The notes beneath the pieces were generated by a model. It made no database searches and had not been told where the DNA came from. It saw only the letters and a list, made by a program, of their open reading frames with translations. Position numbers and translations under genes: made by a program. Source: Leptospira kemamanensis (GTDB taxonomy: Bacteria; Spirochaetota; Leptospiria; Leptospirales; Leptospiraceae). Taken from it: a stretch of DNA of 64,000 nt. This document shows positions 17,944 to 27,514 of this stretch, piece by piece; position 1 is the first letter of the stretch; every line of letters starts with the position of its first letter. The stretch covers positions 1-64,000 of the forward strand of contig NZ_RQGG01000043.1 of assembly GCF_004769665.1 (NCBI RefSeq), given 5' to 3'.

Positions 17944-20610
17944 TTACAATTTACGAGCAATCTCGCGAATCTCGTATGCTTCGATTTCGTCACCCACCGA
18001 GAAGTCATTGAATCCATCGAGTAAGATACCACACTCAAATCCAGTGAGAACATCAGCCACATCATCTTTCATACGTTTGAGGTTCTTGATTTTCCCTTCC
18101 CAAGTGATCTCACCTGTTTCGCTGGAAATCACACGAACGTGTGCTTGTTTGGTCACCTTACCGGATTTCACCATACAACCTGCAATGTTCCCCACTTTGG
18201 AGATTTTGAAGACATCGCGAATTTCCACCTTACCAATGATGTTTTCCACTTTTTCAGGCTCGAGCATTCCTTCCATGGACGCTTTCACTTCATTGACCAC
18301 ATCGTAGATGATGCTATAGTATTTGATTTCTACTTTTTCTTTCTCAGCTAGAGAAACCGTTTTTGGATTCGCACGAGTATGGAAACCAATCACGATCGCA
18401 TTCGATGCGGAAGCAAGGATGATATCAGAATCCACAATCGCACCTGTTCCTGCATGGATCACATTGAGGCGAACATCCACTGTCGAAAGTTTTTCGAGAG
18501 CTTCTTTTACCGCTTCTGTTGATCCGCGAACGTCAGCTTTGATGATGACTTTGAGTTCTTTCAGGGCACCTTGTTTGATGATCTCACTCATATTGTCGAG
18601 TGTCACACGAGTTGCCGCATTTTTCGATTGGCCAAGTCTTTCATAATCTTGACGGCTATGAGAGATGGTTCTTGCTTCTTTGTCGTCAATCACCACATCA
18701 AATGGCGCCCCTGCATCTGGAACTCCATCGAGTCCCGTTACGAGTGCTGGAAAGGATGGGCCCGCTTCTTTGATGGAGCGACCAAGGTCGTCATACATCG
18801 CACGAACACGTCCTGCATGTACACCTGCCACAAACGCATCACCGACACGCAGAGTTCCGTTTTGGATGAGAACGGTTGCAACAGCACCACGACCTGGATC
18901 GAGTTTTGCTTCTACAATAGTTCCTTTAGCTTTTCGTTTCGGATTGGCTTTGTGATCAAGAAGCTCAGCTTGGATGATGAGCATCTCAAGGAGTTTATCA
19001 ATTCCAATATTACTTTTTGCTGATATATCACAGAAGATGGTAGTACCACCCCATTCTTCTGGTTGTAAGCCGTAATTTGAAAGTTCTTGTCTCACCTTTT
19101 CTGGGTTTGCTGTTGGAAGGTCAATTTTGTTGACCGCAACAATGATCGGAACTTCTGCTTCTTTGGCGTGGTTGATTGCTTCGATGGTTTGAGGCATGAC
19201 CCCATCATCAGCGGCAACAACTAACACAACAATGTCGGTAACGGACGCACCACGTGCTCTCATGGAAGTGAACGCTTCGTGACCCGGTGTATCGAGGAAG
19301 GCAATTTTTCCGCGTTCCGTTTCGACTTGGTAGGCACCAATGTGCTGGGTGATTCCACCAGATTCCCCTTCTGCCACTCGGGAAGACCGAATGGTATCAA
19401 GGAGTTTTGTTTTACCATGGTCAACGTGACCCATGATAGTAACAACAGGTGGGCGAGTGATGTAATCTTCTGGTGCATCCTTTTCTTCTTCGATGACGGT
19501 TTCGTCATAAAGAGAAACGATCTTCACCTTACAGCCGTAATCGTCTGCGAGAATCGATGCAGTTTCGGCATCGATCACATTATTGATCGTTACCATCATT
19601 CCCATCTTCATGAGTTTACTAATCACTTCCCCTGGTTTCAGGTTTAGTTTTTTAGCAATCTCACCCACTTGGATGTTTTCTAAAATAGAGATTTCTTTTG
19701 GTACAGCGGCAAGAGCTGCCGCCTGAGCCTTTTGTTTGCGAAAGGATTGTTTGAAAAACTTAGTGTTTTCGTTTTCTTCCCTTCCACCTTTTTCTTTATC
19801 GAATACTTTCTTTTTGGCGCCGCCTGGGCCACCTACTCCTGGAAGTCCACCGGGAGGAGCACCAAACGGAGCATCCCCTGGAGGTCTACCACTACCGGGT
19901 CCACCTTGCCCAATCGGTCTTGCACCACGGTTTCCTTGGTATCCACCTGGACCACCTTGGCCGGGACCTCTGTTTCCTTGGTAACCGCCGCCCTGTCCTG
20001 GACCACGATTTCCTTGGTATCCACCACCAGGTCCACCTTGGCCGGGACCTCTATTTCCTTGGTAACCGCCACCCTGACCTGGGCCACGATTCCCTTGGTA
20101 TCCACCACCTTGCCCTTCTGGTCTTTGCGGACGAGGAGTAGTTGGTCGGCTTACAATAGGATTACGATCTTCTTTTCTAAAATAACCTTGGTTGCCACCA
20201 CCTTGACCACCACCAGAACGGTAGTTTGGCGAAGAGGTGTCACCAGAAAGGATGGATTCCGGTTTACGGTCCATGGGAGGTTTGTCTCTTTCTGGTTGTT
20301 GGATCGGCTCTGGTTTTCTATCAGGACGAGAAACAATCGGAGAGGCTTGAGAAGGAGCTTGCGGACCTGATCCGAGACCTTGTCGTTTAGCTTCTTCGCG
20401 AATGAGTTCGTTTAAATCCTTCTTTTTGTCCCCACCAGTGGAAGAAGGTTGTTTCACTTCTTGTGCGGCTTTAGGCTCTTGGCCCCCGGAACTGGATTCT
20501 TTTTTCTCATCAGAGGAGGCCGGCTTCTTTTTGATGACAAGTTTTTTCTTGGTTTTGTCACCGCTGGCTCCCTGCTGGAGGGTTTCTTTTATCGATTTTT
20601 GCTCTTCCAT
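17944..20610 (-). CDS. infB: Translation initiation factor IF-2 with Gly-rich repeat N-terminus
   Basis: This 888-residue protein places initiator tRNA on the 30S subunit. The GTPase core is standard: G1 GHVDHGKT, G2 [11 protein letters not shown]3 DTPGHE, G4 NKID and G5 SAKS, then domains II-IV. In front of it (about residues 1-300) is a lysine-rich start, a Pro/Gln region and, around 130-270, tandem repeats of a [15 protein letters not shown] unit. That stretch is Gly/Gln/Arg-rich, almost without hydrophobic residues, and surely disordered. IF-2 N-termini vary between bacteria, but this repeat composition is unusual. It lies between nusA and rbfA. Confidence 0.95.
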   Translation of the reverse strand: MEEQKSIKETLQQGASGDKTKKKLVIKKKPASSDEKKESSSGGQEPKAAQEVKQPSSTGGDKKKDLNELIREEAKRQGLGSGPQAPSQASPIVSRPDRKPEPIQQPERDKPPMDRKPESILSGDTSSPNYRSGGGQGGGNQGYFRKEDRNPIVSRPTTPRPQRPEGQGGGYQGNRGPGQGGGYQGNRGPGQGGPGGGYQGNRGPGQGGGYQGNRGPGQGGPGGYQGNRGARPIGQGGPGSGRPPGDAPFGAPPGGLPGVGGPGGAKKKVFDKEKGGREENENTKFFKQSFRKQKAQAAALAAVPKEISILENIQVGEIAKKLNLKPGEVISKLMKMGMMVTINNVIDAETASILADDYGCKVKIVSLYDETVIEEEKDAPEDYITRPPVVTIMGHVDHGKTKLLDTIRSSRVAEGESGGITQHIGAYQVETERGKIAFLDTPGHEAFTSMRARGASVTDIVVLVVAADDGVMPQTIEAINHAKEAEVPIIVAVNKIDLPTANPEKVRQELSNYGLQPEEWGGTTIFCDISAKSNIGIDKLLEMLIIQAELLDHKANPKRKAKGTIVEAKLDPGRGAVATVLIQNGTLRVGDAFVAGVHAGRVRAMYDDLGRSIKEAGPSFPALVTGLDGVPDAGAPFDVVIDDKEARTISHSRQDYERLGQSKNAATRVTLDNMSEIIKQGALKELKVIIKADVRGSTEAVKEALEKLSTVDVRLNVIHAGTGAIVDSDIILASASNAIVIGFHTRANPKTVSLAEKEKVEIKYYSIIYDVVNEVKASMEGMLEPEKVENIIGKVEIRDVFKISKVGNIAGCMVKSGKVTKQAHVRVISSETGEITWEGKIKNLKRMKDDVADVLTGFECGILLDGFNDFSVGDEIEAYEIREIARKL

Positions 20611-20625
20611 ATTATGCCTTAAAAC

Positions 20626-22026
20626 TTAACCCTCTTCTACCCATTCGATTGACTCACGTAACAGACGTAAAATTTGTTCTGCCGTCGTCTTTCCGATTCC
20701 GGAAATTTTCGAAAGTTCTTCCTGGCTGAACTCGAGAAGGGTTTCCACATTTTTGATCCCACCAGCTTCGAGAAGCCCTGCGATCCTTGGAGTGAGACCT
20801 GGGATTTCGGAAAGAGGTGTGTAACCAGATTCTTCTTCCTCTTCTTCGGATCCCGATTGGTTGTAAATGTCTTCCGATTCTTCCATCGCTTCTTGTTGTG
20901 CGTTGAAGAGTCGGTCCAGTTTTTCACGTGCTTCAGGCGACGCGAGCTCCTGGTTGTATTGTGATACAGTTTTGATGTCGATTTTGAATCCCGAAAGTTG
21001 GGAGACAAGTTTTACGTTAGATCCGTTGATCCCAATCGCAAGCGATAAAGATTCATCGGGGACAATCACAAGTGCATCCCCACGTTTTCTATCCACATGG
21101 ACTTCTACTGGTTTTGCAGGAGAAATGGCATTGGCGATAAACACACTTGGTTCATCCGAATGAAGGACAATGTCGATCCTCTCGTTCCCTAGTTCACGAA
21201 CGATGGCTTGGATACGAACCCCTTTCATTCCCACACAAGCACCCACTGGGTCTACATCGGACTTACTTGTGGTGACAACCACCTTTGTTCTGTAAGATGG
21301 AATGCGGGCAACATCTCTGATTTCGACAATTCCATCATACACTTCAGGAATTTCCATTTCAAAGAGTTTTTTCACAAAGTCACCGGAGGCACGAGACAGT
21401 GTGATCACTGGCATTGGTTCACGGGGGCGGAGTTCTACACGAGAAATGATTGCTTTCAGACGATCCCCTTGGCGGTATTTTTCCCCAGGGTTTTGGTCTT
21501 TTTTCAGCATAATGCCTTCTACCTTTCCGAGGTCGATGGACATGATGTCTTTTTTCCAACGTTGGAAGTACCCATGCGTGAGTTCCCCTTCTTTGGATTT
21601 GTATTCTTGGTAGAGTAATTCTTTTTCCATGTCGCGAAGGCGTTGGAAAACCATTTGTTTGGCTTGGCTTGAGAGGACTCGAGACAAGTCTTGTGGTTTT
21701 TCAAACACTCGGATTTGGCTTCCCACTTCGATTTTTGGATCAATTTTCTGTGCATCTTCCAAAGATACTTCGAGAGGGTTTGTTGTTTTATCTGCTACGA
21801 CATCGCGTAACACAGAGATGATGATTTCGTTTTTGTTGTCGGAGCCAAATTCAACTTGGCAGCGGTCATCTGTCTCGGCCTCTAAACCAACCTTTTTGCG
21901 ATAGGCGGCAAGGAGTGAGTCGCGGATGACTCCGAGTACGAGTTCTCTATCAAGAGATTTGTCCTGACAGAATTGTTGGATGGCTTCGAATAGCCCAGTT
22001 TCTTTCGTTGCTTGTTTTGTCGCCAT
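20626..22026 (-). CDS. nusA: Transcription termination/antitermination factor NusA
   Basis: This 466-residue protein contains the N-terminal RNA polymerase-binding domain, an S1 domain, and two KH domains (DPVGACVGMKGVRIQAIVREL and later SLAIGINGSNVKLVSQL). A C-terminal helix-hairpin-helix tail (TPLSEIPGLTPRIAGLLE, then LSKISGIGKTTAE) follows an acidic linker with a run of Glu. It modulates pausing, termination and antitermination. The rimP-nusA-infB order is conserved across bacteria. It starts 4 bases after rimP. Confidence 0.96.
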   Translation of the reverse strand: MATKQATKETGLFEAIQQFCQDKSLDRELVLGVIRDSLLAAYRKKVGLEAETDDRCQVEFGSDNKNEIIISVLRDVVADKTTNPLEVSLEDAQKIDPKIEVGSQIRVFEKPQDLSRVLSSQAKQMVFQRLRDMEKELLYQEYKSKEGELTHGYFQRWKKDIMSIDLGKVEGIMLKKDQNPGEKYRQGDRLKAIISRVELRPREPMPVITLSRASGDFVKKLFEMEIPEVYDGIVEIRDVARIPSYRTKVVVTTSKSDVDPVGACVGMKGVRIQAIVRELGNERIDIVLHSDEPSVFIANAISPAKPVEVHVDRKRGDALVIVPDESLSLAIGINGSNVKLVSQLSGFKIDIKTVSQYNQELASPEAREKLDRLFNAQQEAMEESEDIYNQSGSEEEEEESGYTPLSEIPGLTPRIAGLLEAGGIKNVETLLEFSQEELSKISGIGKTTAEQILRLLRESIEWVEEG

Positions 22027-22030
22027 AGTC

Positions 22031-22519
22031 TTAAATTTCTAAATACAAATTTCCCTTTCGTATTTCTGCGATGGGCATAGATACCGATTTTTGGTTCTTT
22101 TTGTGTCGAGTTTTACGATCGTAAAGCGTAAGCTCAACGGAATCCCCCGAAACCGGTCCCAAACGATACAATCGTTTGTCCCATTTCCCTGATTCCAGCG
22201 GCACTTCTAGTTTCACCAAAAGTCCTTGGAAACGAATTAAATCCTCCGGCAAACGTAAAACACGTTCTGCTCCCGCGGAGGAGACTTGGAGAGTGAAATC
22301 AAATTCCTCTCCCCATTGGTCCAGCTCCTCTTTGAGTCTCCTAGACACAGTCTCACAATCTTCCAAACTAGCAGAGCCAGTTCTGTCTGTGAGATGATCC
22401 AGTTCTATCTCAATGAGGGCGTGGTTTTTCCGATTCTGTACTTGGAGCGAAAAAAGCGCTAGAGGTGGAGCGAGAACTCGTAAAATCAGTTCTCTGATGT
22501 TTTCCTCGGTATATACCAA
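22031..22519 (-). CDS. rimP: Ribosome maturation factor RimP
   Basis: At 162 residues it has the usual RimP size and two-domain pattern: an N-terminal alpha/beta domain with LEDCETVSRRL and the typical LQVSSAGAERVLR (consensus E-V-S-S-P-G), then a C-terminal SH3-like barrel. It is needed for 30S assembly. No ATG lies in frame near the domain start, so a TTG at 22519 is taken; a GGA lies 9 bases upstream. It is the first gene of the nusA-infB operon. Confidence 0.88.
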   Translation of the reverse strand: MVYTEENIRELILRVLAPPLALFSLQVQNRKNHALIEIELDHLTDRTGSASLEDCETVSRRLKEELDQWGEEFDFTLQVSSAGAERVLRLPEDLIRFQGLLVKLEVPLESGKWDKRLYRLGPVSGDSVELTLYDRKTRHKKNQKSVSMPIAEIRKGNLYLEI

Positions 22520-22568
22520 ACCATATCCAAAGATTCCAATAGGAATCTGTATAAGAGACCAAAGCTCA

Positions 22569-22583
22569 TGCTAAAATTTAGCA
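22569..22583. promoter_or_regulatory. 15-base palindrome between the divergent rimP and lipoprotein genes
   Basis: TGCTAAA-A-TTTAGCA is a perfect inverted repeat with a one-base centre. It lies 50 bases upstream of the rimP start and 69 bases upstream of the lipoprotein start. It has the form of a repressor operator or small hairpin. No regulator gene next to it suggests its ligand. Confidence 0.35.
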
Positions 22584-22651
22584 CGTCTCTAGACAGGCTA
22601 GGAAAAGCGAGTTGTCCTGTAAATAAAAAATTAGGGAATGGATGTTGCACC

Positions 22652-23758
22652 ATGAGAACCCTCTATTTCATCCTCCTTCTCTTTGTTTCTGTATCCTGTT
22701 TACGTTTCCGAGTGGAGAACCTAAAAGAAGAAATCCTCTTTCGTATCCCCCTTGGCTCAAGCAATGAAACCTTTGAAGGAGTGGTCGTAAACCAGGTATT
22801 GACCAATGTTCCCTTAACCATCCCGACTTCTTCGAATATCTCGGCACTGGCGGACAACAAACAGTCGGTGATCAAACTCTTCGACCGAAATGGAAGACTA
22901 GATGCGACCATTGGAAACCCTGATTTCAAATCCGTGGCAGGGATTCCCCACTACCCGTTCCGTTTTGGAGGGATTGGCATTGTGGCCATGAATGAAGATG
23001 GGGATTTGGTGGTCCAAAACCGAATCTCTTCCAAAGGAATGGAACTTCCTCCTGGCCAGGAAAACTTATACAAAACCTACAGCGGTGCTTTTTCCACCCA
23101 AGGGACAACGGTGCTTCCTTCCTTTCTTGTGCAAATCACACAAAAGGGAGTCGTGAAGTTTATGTTAGGGGCTTCGGGAAAAAACTCTGAACCCTTCCGT
23201 TACATTGAATCCATTCTTCCTGGGGAAGGTGATAAATTATTTGTTTACCACCGCATTGCAGAAGAAATGCGACTCTCCTACTTTGAAGAAGGAGAATTAA
23301 AAGGGAACTTAAAAGAATCTGCACTCGATGTGTTTAGTAGTAGCGATGCCAAAGAATATGATATCACATTAGATAAACTTCTGCCCCATCCAGAAGGAGA
23401 CTATGTTCTCGGCTCTTTTAGTTATGATTCGAAAAAAGACAAACGTTTTAAGTTTCGTCGTATCTACCGATTCCAATTTGATTCCAAAGAATCGGAACTC
23501 CTAAAAGAAATCCAAGACCCTTCTGAAATTTTATTTTCCATTCGCAATAATGGTGAGTTTTACATTTGGGAAACTGAAGATGGAGGAAACTCAGTCCGTC
23601 TCCAAGTCCATGACAAAGAAGGAAATCATATCAATAACAAACGAATCCCTTTCTCGAGTCCTCGTGGGCAGTGGAGAGAAACCTATACGGATGCGTTTGA
23701 CACCATTTATTCAGTTCGGATTCGCGCTGGCGCTTTAGAAGTGTATCGCTGGATTTAG
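22652..23758 (+). CDS. Lipoprotein of unknown function, likely propeller-like
   Basis: The start at ATG 22652 gives 368 residues with a short lipoprotein signal peptide (MRTLYFILLLFVSVSC) and Cys at residue 16. The mature part has repeating beta-rich segments such as VIKLFDRNGRLDATIG, then MNEDGDLVVQNR and NNGEFYIWETEDGGN. These resemble blades of a beta-propeller, in which each unit reads a D-x-x-G turn. An in-frame upstream TTG/ATG extension exists but would bury the signal peptide. The next gene begins directly after its stop. No family could be named; an envelope role is inferred from the lipobox. Confidence 0.7.
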   Translation: MRTLYFILLLFVSVSCLRFRVENLKEEILFRIPLGSSNETFEGVVVNQVLTNVPLTIPTSSNISALADNKQSVIKLFDRNGRLDATIGNPDFKSVAGIPHYPFRFGGIGIVAMNEDGDLVVQNRISSKGMELPPGQENLYKTYSGAFSTQGTTVLPSFLVQITQKGVVKFMLGASGKNSEPFRYIESILPGEGDKLFVYHRIAEEMRLSYFEEGELKGNLKESALDVFSSSDAKEYDITLDKLLPHPEGDYVLGSFSYDSKKDKRFKFRRIYRFQFDSKESELLKEIQDPSEILFSIRNNGEFYIWETEDGGNSVRLQVHDKEGNHINNKRIPFSSPRGQWRETYTDAFDTIYSVRIRAGALEVYRWI

Positions 23759-25258
23759 ATGAAACAACTTCCTCTTTTTACCAACAAGGAATCCAAATCC
23801 TTGGATTCCCTTACTATTTCCTCTCTTGGGTTTTCCGAACAAACTTTGATGGGAATGGCCGCCTTATCTGTGTTTCATGCCAATGAGGATCTTTGGAATA
23901 CTGCCGAATCCATTTGGGTGGTTTGTGGGACAGGTGGAAATGGAGGAGACGGGTATGCCCTCGCCCACTTCCTCTTCCAAGAAGGATACGATGTTAAGGT
24001 TTTCCAAACAGCACCGAACAAAAACAATGCGGGCAAGTTCTACGAGTCTTTAGTAAAATCCACACTTGGTTTCATTGGCAACCTGGAGGATTTTCACAAA
24101 GAAGAAAACGAAGCAAAAGAAGATTCCGTTTTAGTAGTGGATGCTCTGCTTGGGACAGGATTTTCATCCCCCCTTTCCAACGAGTTCCAAGATCTCATCG
24201 ATACGATCAATGATTCCGATGTGTTTTTTTACCGTTTGTCTCTCGATACCCCTAGTGGATGGAATCCTTATGCCTTAGGGCAAAAGGAAAGTGATCACCA
24301 CCGATTTATCTTTTCCGATTCCGTTGAAGAACTTGGCACTCGCAAATGGGAAAATGTTGGGTTTATCTATGAAAAAGACAATTTGATTCCGAGGTATTAT
24401 GAAGCAATTGGGTTTCCGATCCGAACTCATCTTTCCGAGTCTCTTTTTTCGAAACGGTATTACTACGAAAAAGATACAGAAAAAGCGATCCAAGTCCTCA
24501 AACGAAAACACAAAGCACATAAATACAGTGCTGGCTCCGCATTGTTTTACGGTGGTGGCAAAGGAATGGAAGGTGCTATTCTACTCTCTGAATCCGCATT
24601 TTCTAGGTTAGGTGGAGGTATCTCAAAAATATTCTCACCTTCCGAAGAGATCACCAATTTTGTTTTAAACGAAGATCTCTCTAAAATGGCAGTGACATCT
24701 GATTTCCAAACCATAGTGAATGATCCATTTTATGCGAAAACGAAGACCATTGTGGTAGGTCCAGGCCTTACCACGTATCCGGAAGGCCTCTCTTCTTGGA
24801 AGTTAGAAACAGGGAAAACATTAATTTTAGATGCAGGAGCCATTCCGAGTTTCGGAACCAAACTTCCGATAGGGGAACGAGTGATCCTGACTCCCCATGT
24901 TGGTGAGCTCAACCGACTCACAGGGAAAAACCACAACTCGGTACAAGAAACCTATGATACCTTAGTTCCATTTACAAAAGAAAACCAAGTCTATGTGTTA
25001 TTAAAATCTTTTGTAAGCCTTCTTGTTTGTCCCGATGGAACCAGTTACGTTTGGGAATCACCGAATCCGAAACTGGCAACGATGGGTACAGGAGATTTAC
25101 TTTCTGGAATCCTTGCCAGGTATTTTAGTTTGGAAATAGATCTATCCATTCCAGAAGCCGTATTACTAGCGTTATCGTTTCTCGACCATTCCAAACAGTT
25201 AGAAGAACCTTATCCTTCAGCACAACAAATCTTAACATCACTTGTGGAGTCATTGTAA
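23759..25258 (+). CDS. nnr: Bifunctional NAD(P)H-hydrate epimerase / ADP(ATP)-dependent dehydratase
   Basis: This 499-residue protein repairs hydrated NADH and NADPH. The N-terminal half is the YjeF_N epimerase (VCGTGGNGGDGYALAH near 57, and DALLGTGF near 130). The C-terminal half is the ribokinase-like dehydratase (YSAGSALFYGGGKGMEGA, then LTPHVGELNRLTG and ATMGTGDLLSGILA, the last with the catalytic Asp). The fused arrangement is the same as in E. coli Nnr. It is coupled to the neighbours: zero-gap with the lipoprotein upstream and TAATG overlap downstream. Confidence 0.92.
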   Translation: MKQLPLFTNKESKSLDSLTISSLGFSEQTLMGMAALSVFHANEDLWNTAESIWVVCGTGGNGGDGYALAHFLFQEGYDVKVFQTAPNKNNAGKFYESLVKSTLGFIGNLEDFHKEENEAKEDSVLVVDALLGTGFSSPLSNEFQDLIDTINDSDVFFYRLSLDTPSGWNPYALGQKESDHHRFIFSDSVEELGTRKWENVGFIYEKDNLIPRYYEAIGFPIRTHLSESLFSKRYYYEKDTEKAIQVLKRKHKAHKYSAGSALFYGGGKGMEGAILLSESAFSRLGGGISKIFSPSEEITNFVLNEDLSKMAVTSDFQTIVNDPFYAKTKTIVVGPGLTTYPEGLSSWKLETGKTLILDAGAIPSFGTKLPIGERVILTPHVGELNRLTGKNHNSVQETYDTLVPFTKENQVYVLLKSFVSLLVCPDGTSYVWESPNPKLATMGTGDLLSGILARYFSLEIDLSIPEAVLLALSFLDHSKQLEEPYPSAQQILTSLVESL

Positions 25259-25869
25259 TGGGAAAAGGATACCACTCTCGTTCTCCAGAAGAGTTTCGTA
25301 ATTATTTAAAACAAATAAACGACAAAAACAAAAAAACGAGATGGAGGCAAATTGTACTCCTCATTGATTTGGTTTTGGTGGTGTTAATATTTTATATTGG
25401 ATTTAAAGCACTCAATCCCGGAAGTTTTCAAAATAGCACTAAATCCGACAAACAAGTAGTAGATGGATACCCAATGTATTTGAGTTTATCCAGAGAGGAA
25501 GACCCAACTTACCAAGGGTATTTTTTATTTATCGAAAACAATACGAAATCAGAAATCAAAGTTCCAAATCCAGAGTGGAAATCGGAGTTCCGGATCAAAA
25601 CAAGAAATGGGATTTTGTGTTTTTCAGAACCAATCCCTTGGGAAGAAAGGAAAATTCCTTCCCAGGCAAATGGATTTTTGTATCACTCGGTTTCGAAAGA
25701 AAAATGGAGAACACTTGTTCCCGATTGCCGAAAAGAAATCTTTGATGAAGAAGCTTCGATCTTTCGATCCAAGTTTCGTTCTCTTGATTTAGGTTTTTAT
25801 GCACAAGTTGTTGTACATTCTAGTGACAGAACCTATACGTTTCAAATCAAACAAAAACCTTACAAATAG
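25258..25869 (+). CDS. Membrane-anchored protein of unknown function
   Basis: This 203-residue protein begins on the last base of the nnr stop (TAATG). A basic, polar N-terminus is followed by one membrane segment at about 34-56 (IVLLIDLVLVVLIFYIGF), then a soluble domain with alternating beta-type strands that should face the periplasm. I do not recognise the family. Its tight coupling to nnr suggests co-expression rather than a shared reaction. It converges on the DUF1398 gene with a 4-base gap. Confidence 0.6.
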   Translation: MGKGYHSRSPEEFRNYLKQINDKNKKTRWRQIVLLIDLVLVVLIFYIGFKALNPGSFQNSTKSDKQVVDGYPMYLSLSREEDPTYQGYFLFIENNTKSEIKVPNPEWKSEFRIKTRNGILCFSEPIPWEERKIPSQANGFLYHSVSKEKWRTLVPDCRKEIFDEEASIFRSKFRSLDLGFYAQVVVHSSDRTYTFQIKQKPYK

Positions 25870-25873
25870 TCGA

Positions 25874-26290
25874 TCAATCTACAGGGACAGATGGATATAT
25901 TTCTATATAACTCTCGCCATTTGCACCGTAGTATAAAACTTTCCTTTCGATTAAGTCCACATCATACCCCACAACTCCAGCGTTCCAAGCTCTCATTAAG
26001 AATTCTGGGAAGGTAGTTTTGCCTTCCTGGTTAGAACGAATTGCTTCGATTAGTTTTTCTTTTTGAAAGAGTGGGATTTCATGTAAACCAGTGACAATCG
26101 GTGTTCCCTGTTGTAAAACATTACCACCTTGCATCAAATAAACGGACTGACAGGATGGTAAGGTCCAACGGTTCACCTTCACTCCAGCTTGTCGTAATAC
26201 TTCTGCTAAAACCGGAAATCCACCTACTTTTGGTCTTAAGGACATGGCACGTGATTGTTCCTTAGTTAGTTTTGTGATTAGATCAGACAT
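25874..26290 (-). CDS. DUF1398 (YbcV-like) family protein
   Basis: From ATG 26290 the protein has 138 residues and matches DUF1398 well: RPKVGGFPVLAEVLRQAGV, then NRWTLPSCQS, the QEGKTTFPEFL stretch, and AGVVGYDVD with YYGANGESYIE. The start is supported by GAGGA seven bases upstream; the longer upstream open frame would be out of register with the family. Its role is not known. It lies 10 bases downstream of a 5'-truncated marR, so it may once have been the regulated partner. Confidence 0.82.
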   Translation of the reverse strand: MSDLITKLTKEQSRAMSLRPKVGGFPVLAEVLRQAGVKVNRWTLPSCQSVYLMQGGNVLQQGTPIVTGLHEIPLFQKEKLIEAIRSNQEGKTTFPEFLMRAWNAGVVGYDVDLIERKVLYYGANGESYIEIYPSVPVD

Positions 26291-26300
26291 TGGTTTTTCC

Positions 26301-26609
26301 TCATTCAATTGGATTGGTATGCAGTTTGTGTGCGTTTGTAAGTTTGATAAGAGTCTTACGAAGAAACTCTTTCTCCGATTGGTTGAGAATGGAAAAAAAG
26401 AAAGAATCGTTTTCGTCTGCAACTTTGGCAAGTTTTGGAACGAGTTTTTTTCCATCCTTCGTCAATTGGATTTCCTGGTAACGACGATCCACTGTCCCTT
26501 CGATTCGACTCACAAGGCCTTTCTGTAACAAGCGATCGATGAGTTTGGAAACAGCTCCTCGGCTAAGTTTTGTAAATATATTAAATTGGGAGTTTGAATT
26601 TTTTTCCTG
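26301..26609 (-). pseudogene. MarR-family regulator, 5'-truncated remnant
   Basis: The C-terminal 100 or so residues of a MarR protein are encoded here: the recognition-helix part (TKLSRGAVSKLIDRLLQKGLV), the wing with D-R-R, an LT-x-x-G turn and the dimerisation helices. MarR proteins have about 140-150 residues; roughly the first 50, including helices 1-2, are missing. Upstream the frame runs into the palindromic element at 26616-26711 and meets a stop there. No start codon with a ribosome site fits; a TTG at 26531 would begin in the middle of the DNA-binding domain. The gene appears broken at or near the element. Confidence 0.75.
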
Positions 26610-26615
26610 CGAGAG

Positions 26616-26711
26616 GGATACGGCGGGCTTGGTCTGACCTTAGGTCAGACGGGAGCGAAAGCGCACCCCAGAGTAGCCCGGTCCCGCTTTTTCCAGGAGT
26701 TTTCCGTATCC
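26616..26711. repeat. Branched palindromic element (possible MITE/REP-like unit)
   Basis: GGATACGG (26616-26623) pairs with CCGTATCC (26704-26711). Inside, CGGGCT (26624-26629) pairs with AGCCCG (26675-26680) and encloses two hairpins: GTCTGACCT/AGGTCAGAC (26632-26650, 9 pairs) and GGG-A-GCG-AAAG-CGC-A-CCC (26651-26669). An alternative pairing is GCGGG (26623-26627) with CCCGC (26683-26687). It is markedly GC-richer than the flanks. It sits where the marR gene loses its 5' part. Such folds are typical of small non-autonomous palindromic repeats, but a second copy was not found in this window. Confidence 0.6.
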
Positions 26712-26748
26712 TATAAAGGATATACGTTTCACATTTTTTTTTGCGGGA

Positions 26749-26770
26749 ATCGCCAAGAAGAACTGGCGAT
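26749..26770 (-). terminator. Stem-loop just after the PPK2 gene (weak terminator candidate)
   Basis: ATCGCCA and TGGCGAT form a 7-pair stem with an 8-base loop, starting 3 bases after the PPK2 stop. On the transcribed strand no U-run follows, so intrinsic termination is uncertain; it may protect the mRNA 3' end. Confidence 0.35.
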
Positions 26771-26773
26771 CGT

Positions 26774-27514
26774 TTATTTCAGTTCTTCTTCCAGTCGTTT
26801 TGTGACGGCTTCTAAGACCATCACTCGCGCAAAGTATTTGTCATTGGCGGGAACCAAAAACCAAGGTGCTTTGGGAGAGTCTGTTTTCTGGAACATTTCG
26901 TTTGCGGCCTCTTCATACAAATGCCATTTGTCACGGTTACGCCAGTCTTCGTCTGTGAGTTTCCAACGTTTGAGTGGATCGTTTTTACGATCTTCAAAAC
27001 GTTTCAGTTGTTCTTCAGAACTGATATGCAACCAAAACTTAACAATGATGGTGCCAAAACTTTGGAGTTGTTCTTCGAATAAAAAGATTTCTTCATAGGC
27101 GCGCGCCCACTCTGATTCTTTAGCAAACCCTTCCACACGTTCCACAAGCACACGACCATAATAAGAACGATCAAAGATTCCAATATGACCCACTTTAGGG
27201 ATTCGATTCCAAAATCGCCAAAGATAATGGTGTTGGATTTCTTCTGTGTTTGGTGCAGAGATGTTATGCACTTCAAACAAACGTGGATCGATTTCCGATG
27301 TAAAACGACGAATGGCCCCACCCTTTCCAGCCGCATCCCAACCTTCAAACACAATCAAAATGGGTTTGTTTTTGGCTTTGGCTAAAAAAGTTAGATCCCG
27401 AATTTTGTTTTTGTATTCTTTCATTTGAACTTGGTAATCGTCATTCGGTAGTGACAAGGACAGATCCAATTGGTTTAAGTTTAAGATTCTTGATTTGGTA
27501 AGATTTTGTTTCAT
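26774..27514 (-). CDS. ppk2: Polyphosphate kinase 2 family phosphotransferase (catalytic domain)
   Basis: This 246-residue protein transfers phosphate from polyphosphate to a nucleotide. It has the PPK2 Walker A FEGWDAAGKGGAIRR near 56-70, the IDPR-x-F-E-V-H strand, and the Walker B/lid motif FDRSYYGRVLVERVEG with the catalytic Asp. A single-domain length like this fits class I or III PPK2. However, the ATG overlaps the stop of an upstream PPK2-like gene by 4 bases, and the pair together resembles the two-domain class II enzyme (polyphosphate:AMP phosphotransferase). The acceptor nucleotide cannot be assigned from sequence. Confidence 0.85.
   Translation of the reverse strand: MKQNLTKSRILNLNQLDLSLSLPNDDYQVQMKEYKNKIRDLTFLAKAKNKPILIVFEGWDAAGKGGAIRRFTSEIDPRLFEVHNISAPNTEEIQHHYLWRFWNRIPKVGHIGIFDRSYYGRVLVERVEGFAKESEWARAYEEIFLFEEQLQSFGTIIVKFWLHISSEEQLKRFEDRKNDPLKRWKLTDEDWRNRDKWHLYEEAANEMFQKTDSPKAPWFLVPANDKYFARVMVLEAVTKRLEEELK

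Noticed and set aside
19732..20370. Long plus-strand open frame opposite the infB repeats
   Set aside because: It is rich in Ser, Thr and Leu only because it is antisense to Gly/Gln/Arg repeats; no ribosome site or known domain, and infB is clearly the coding strand.
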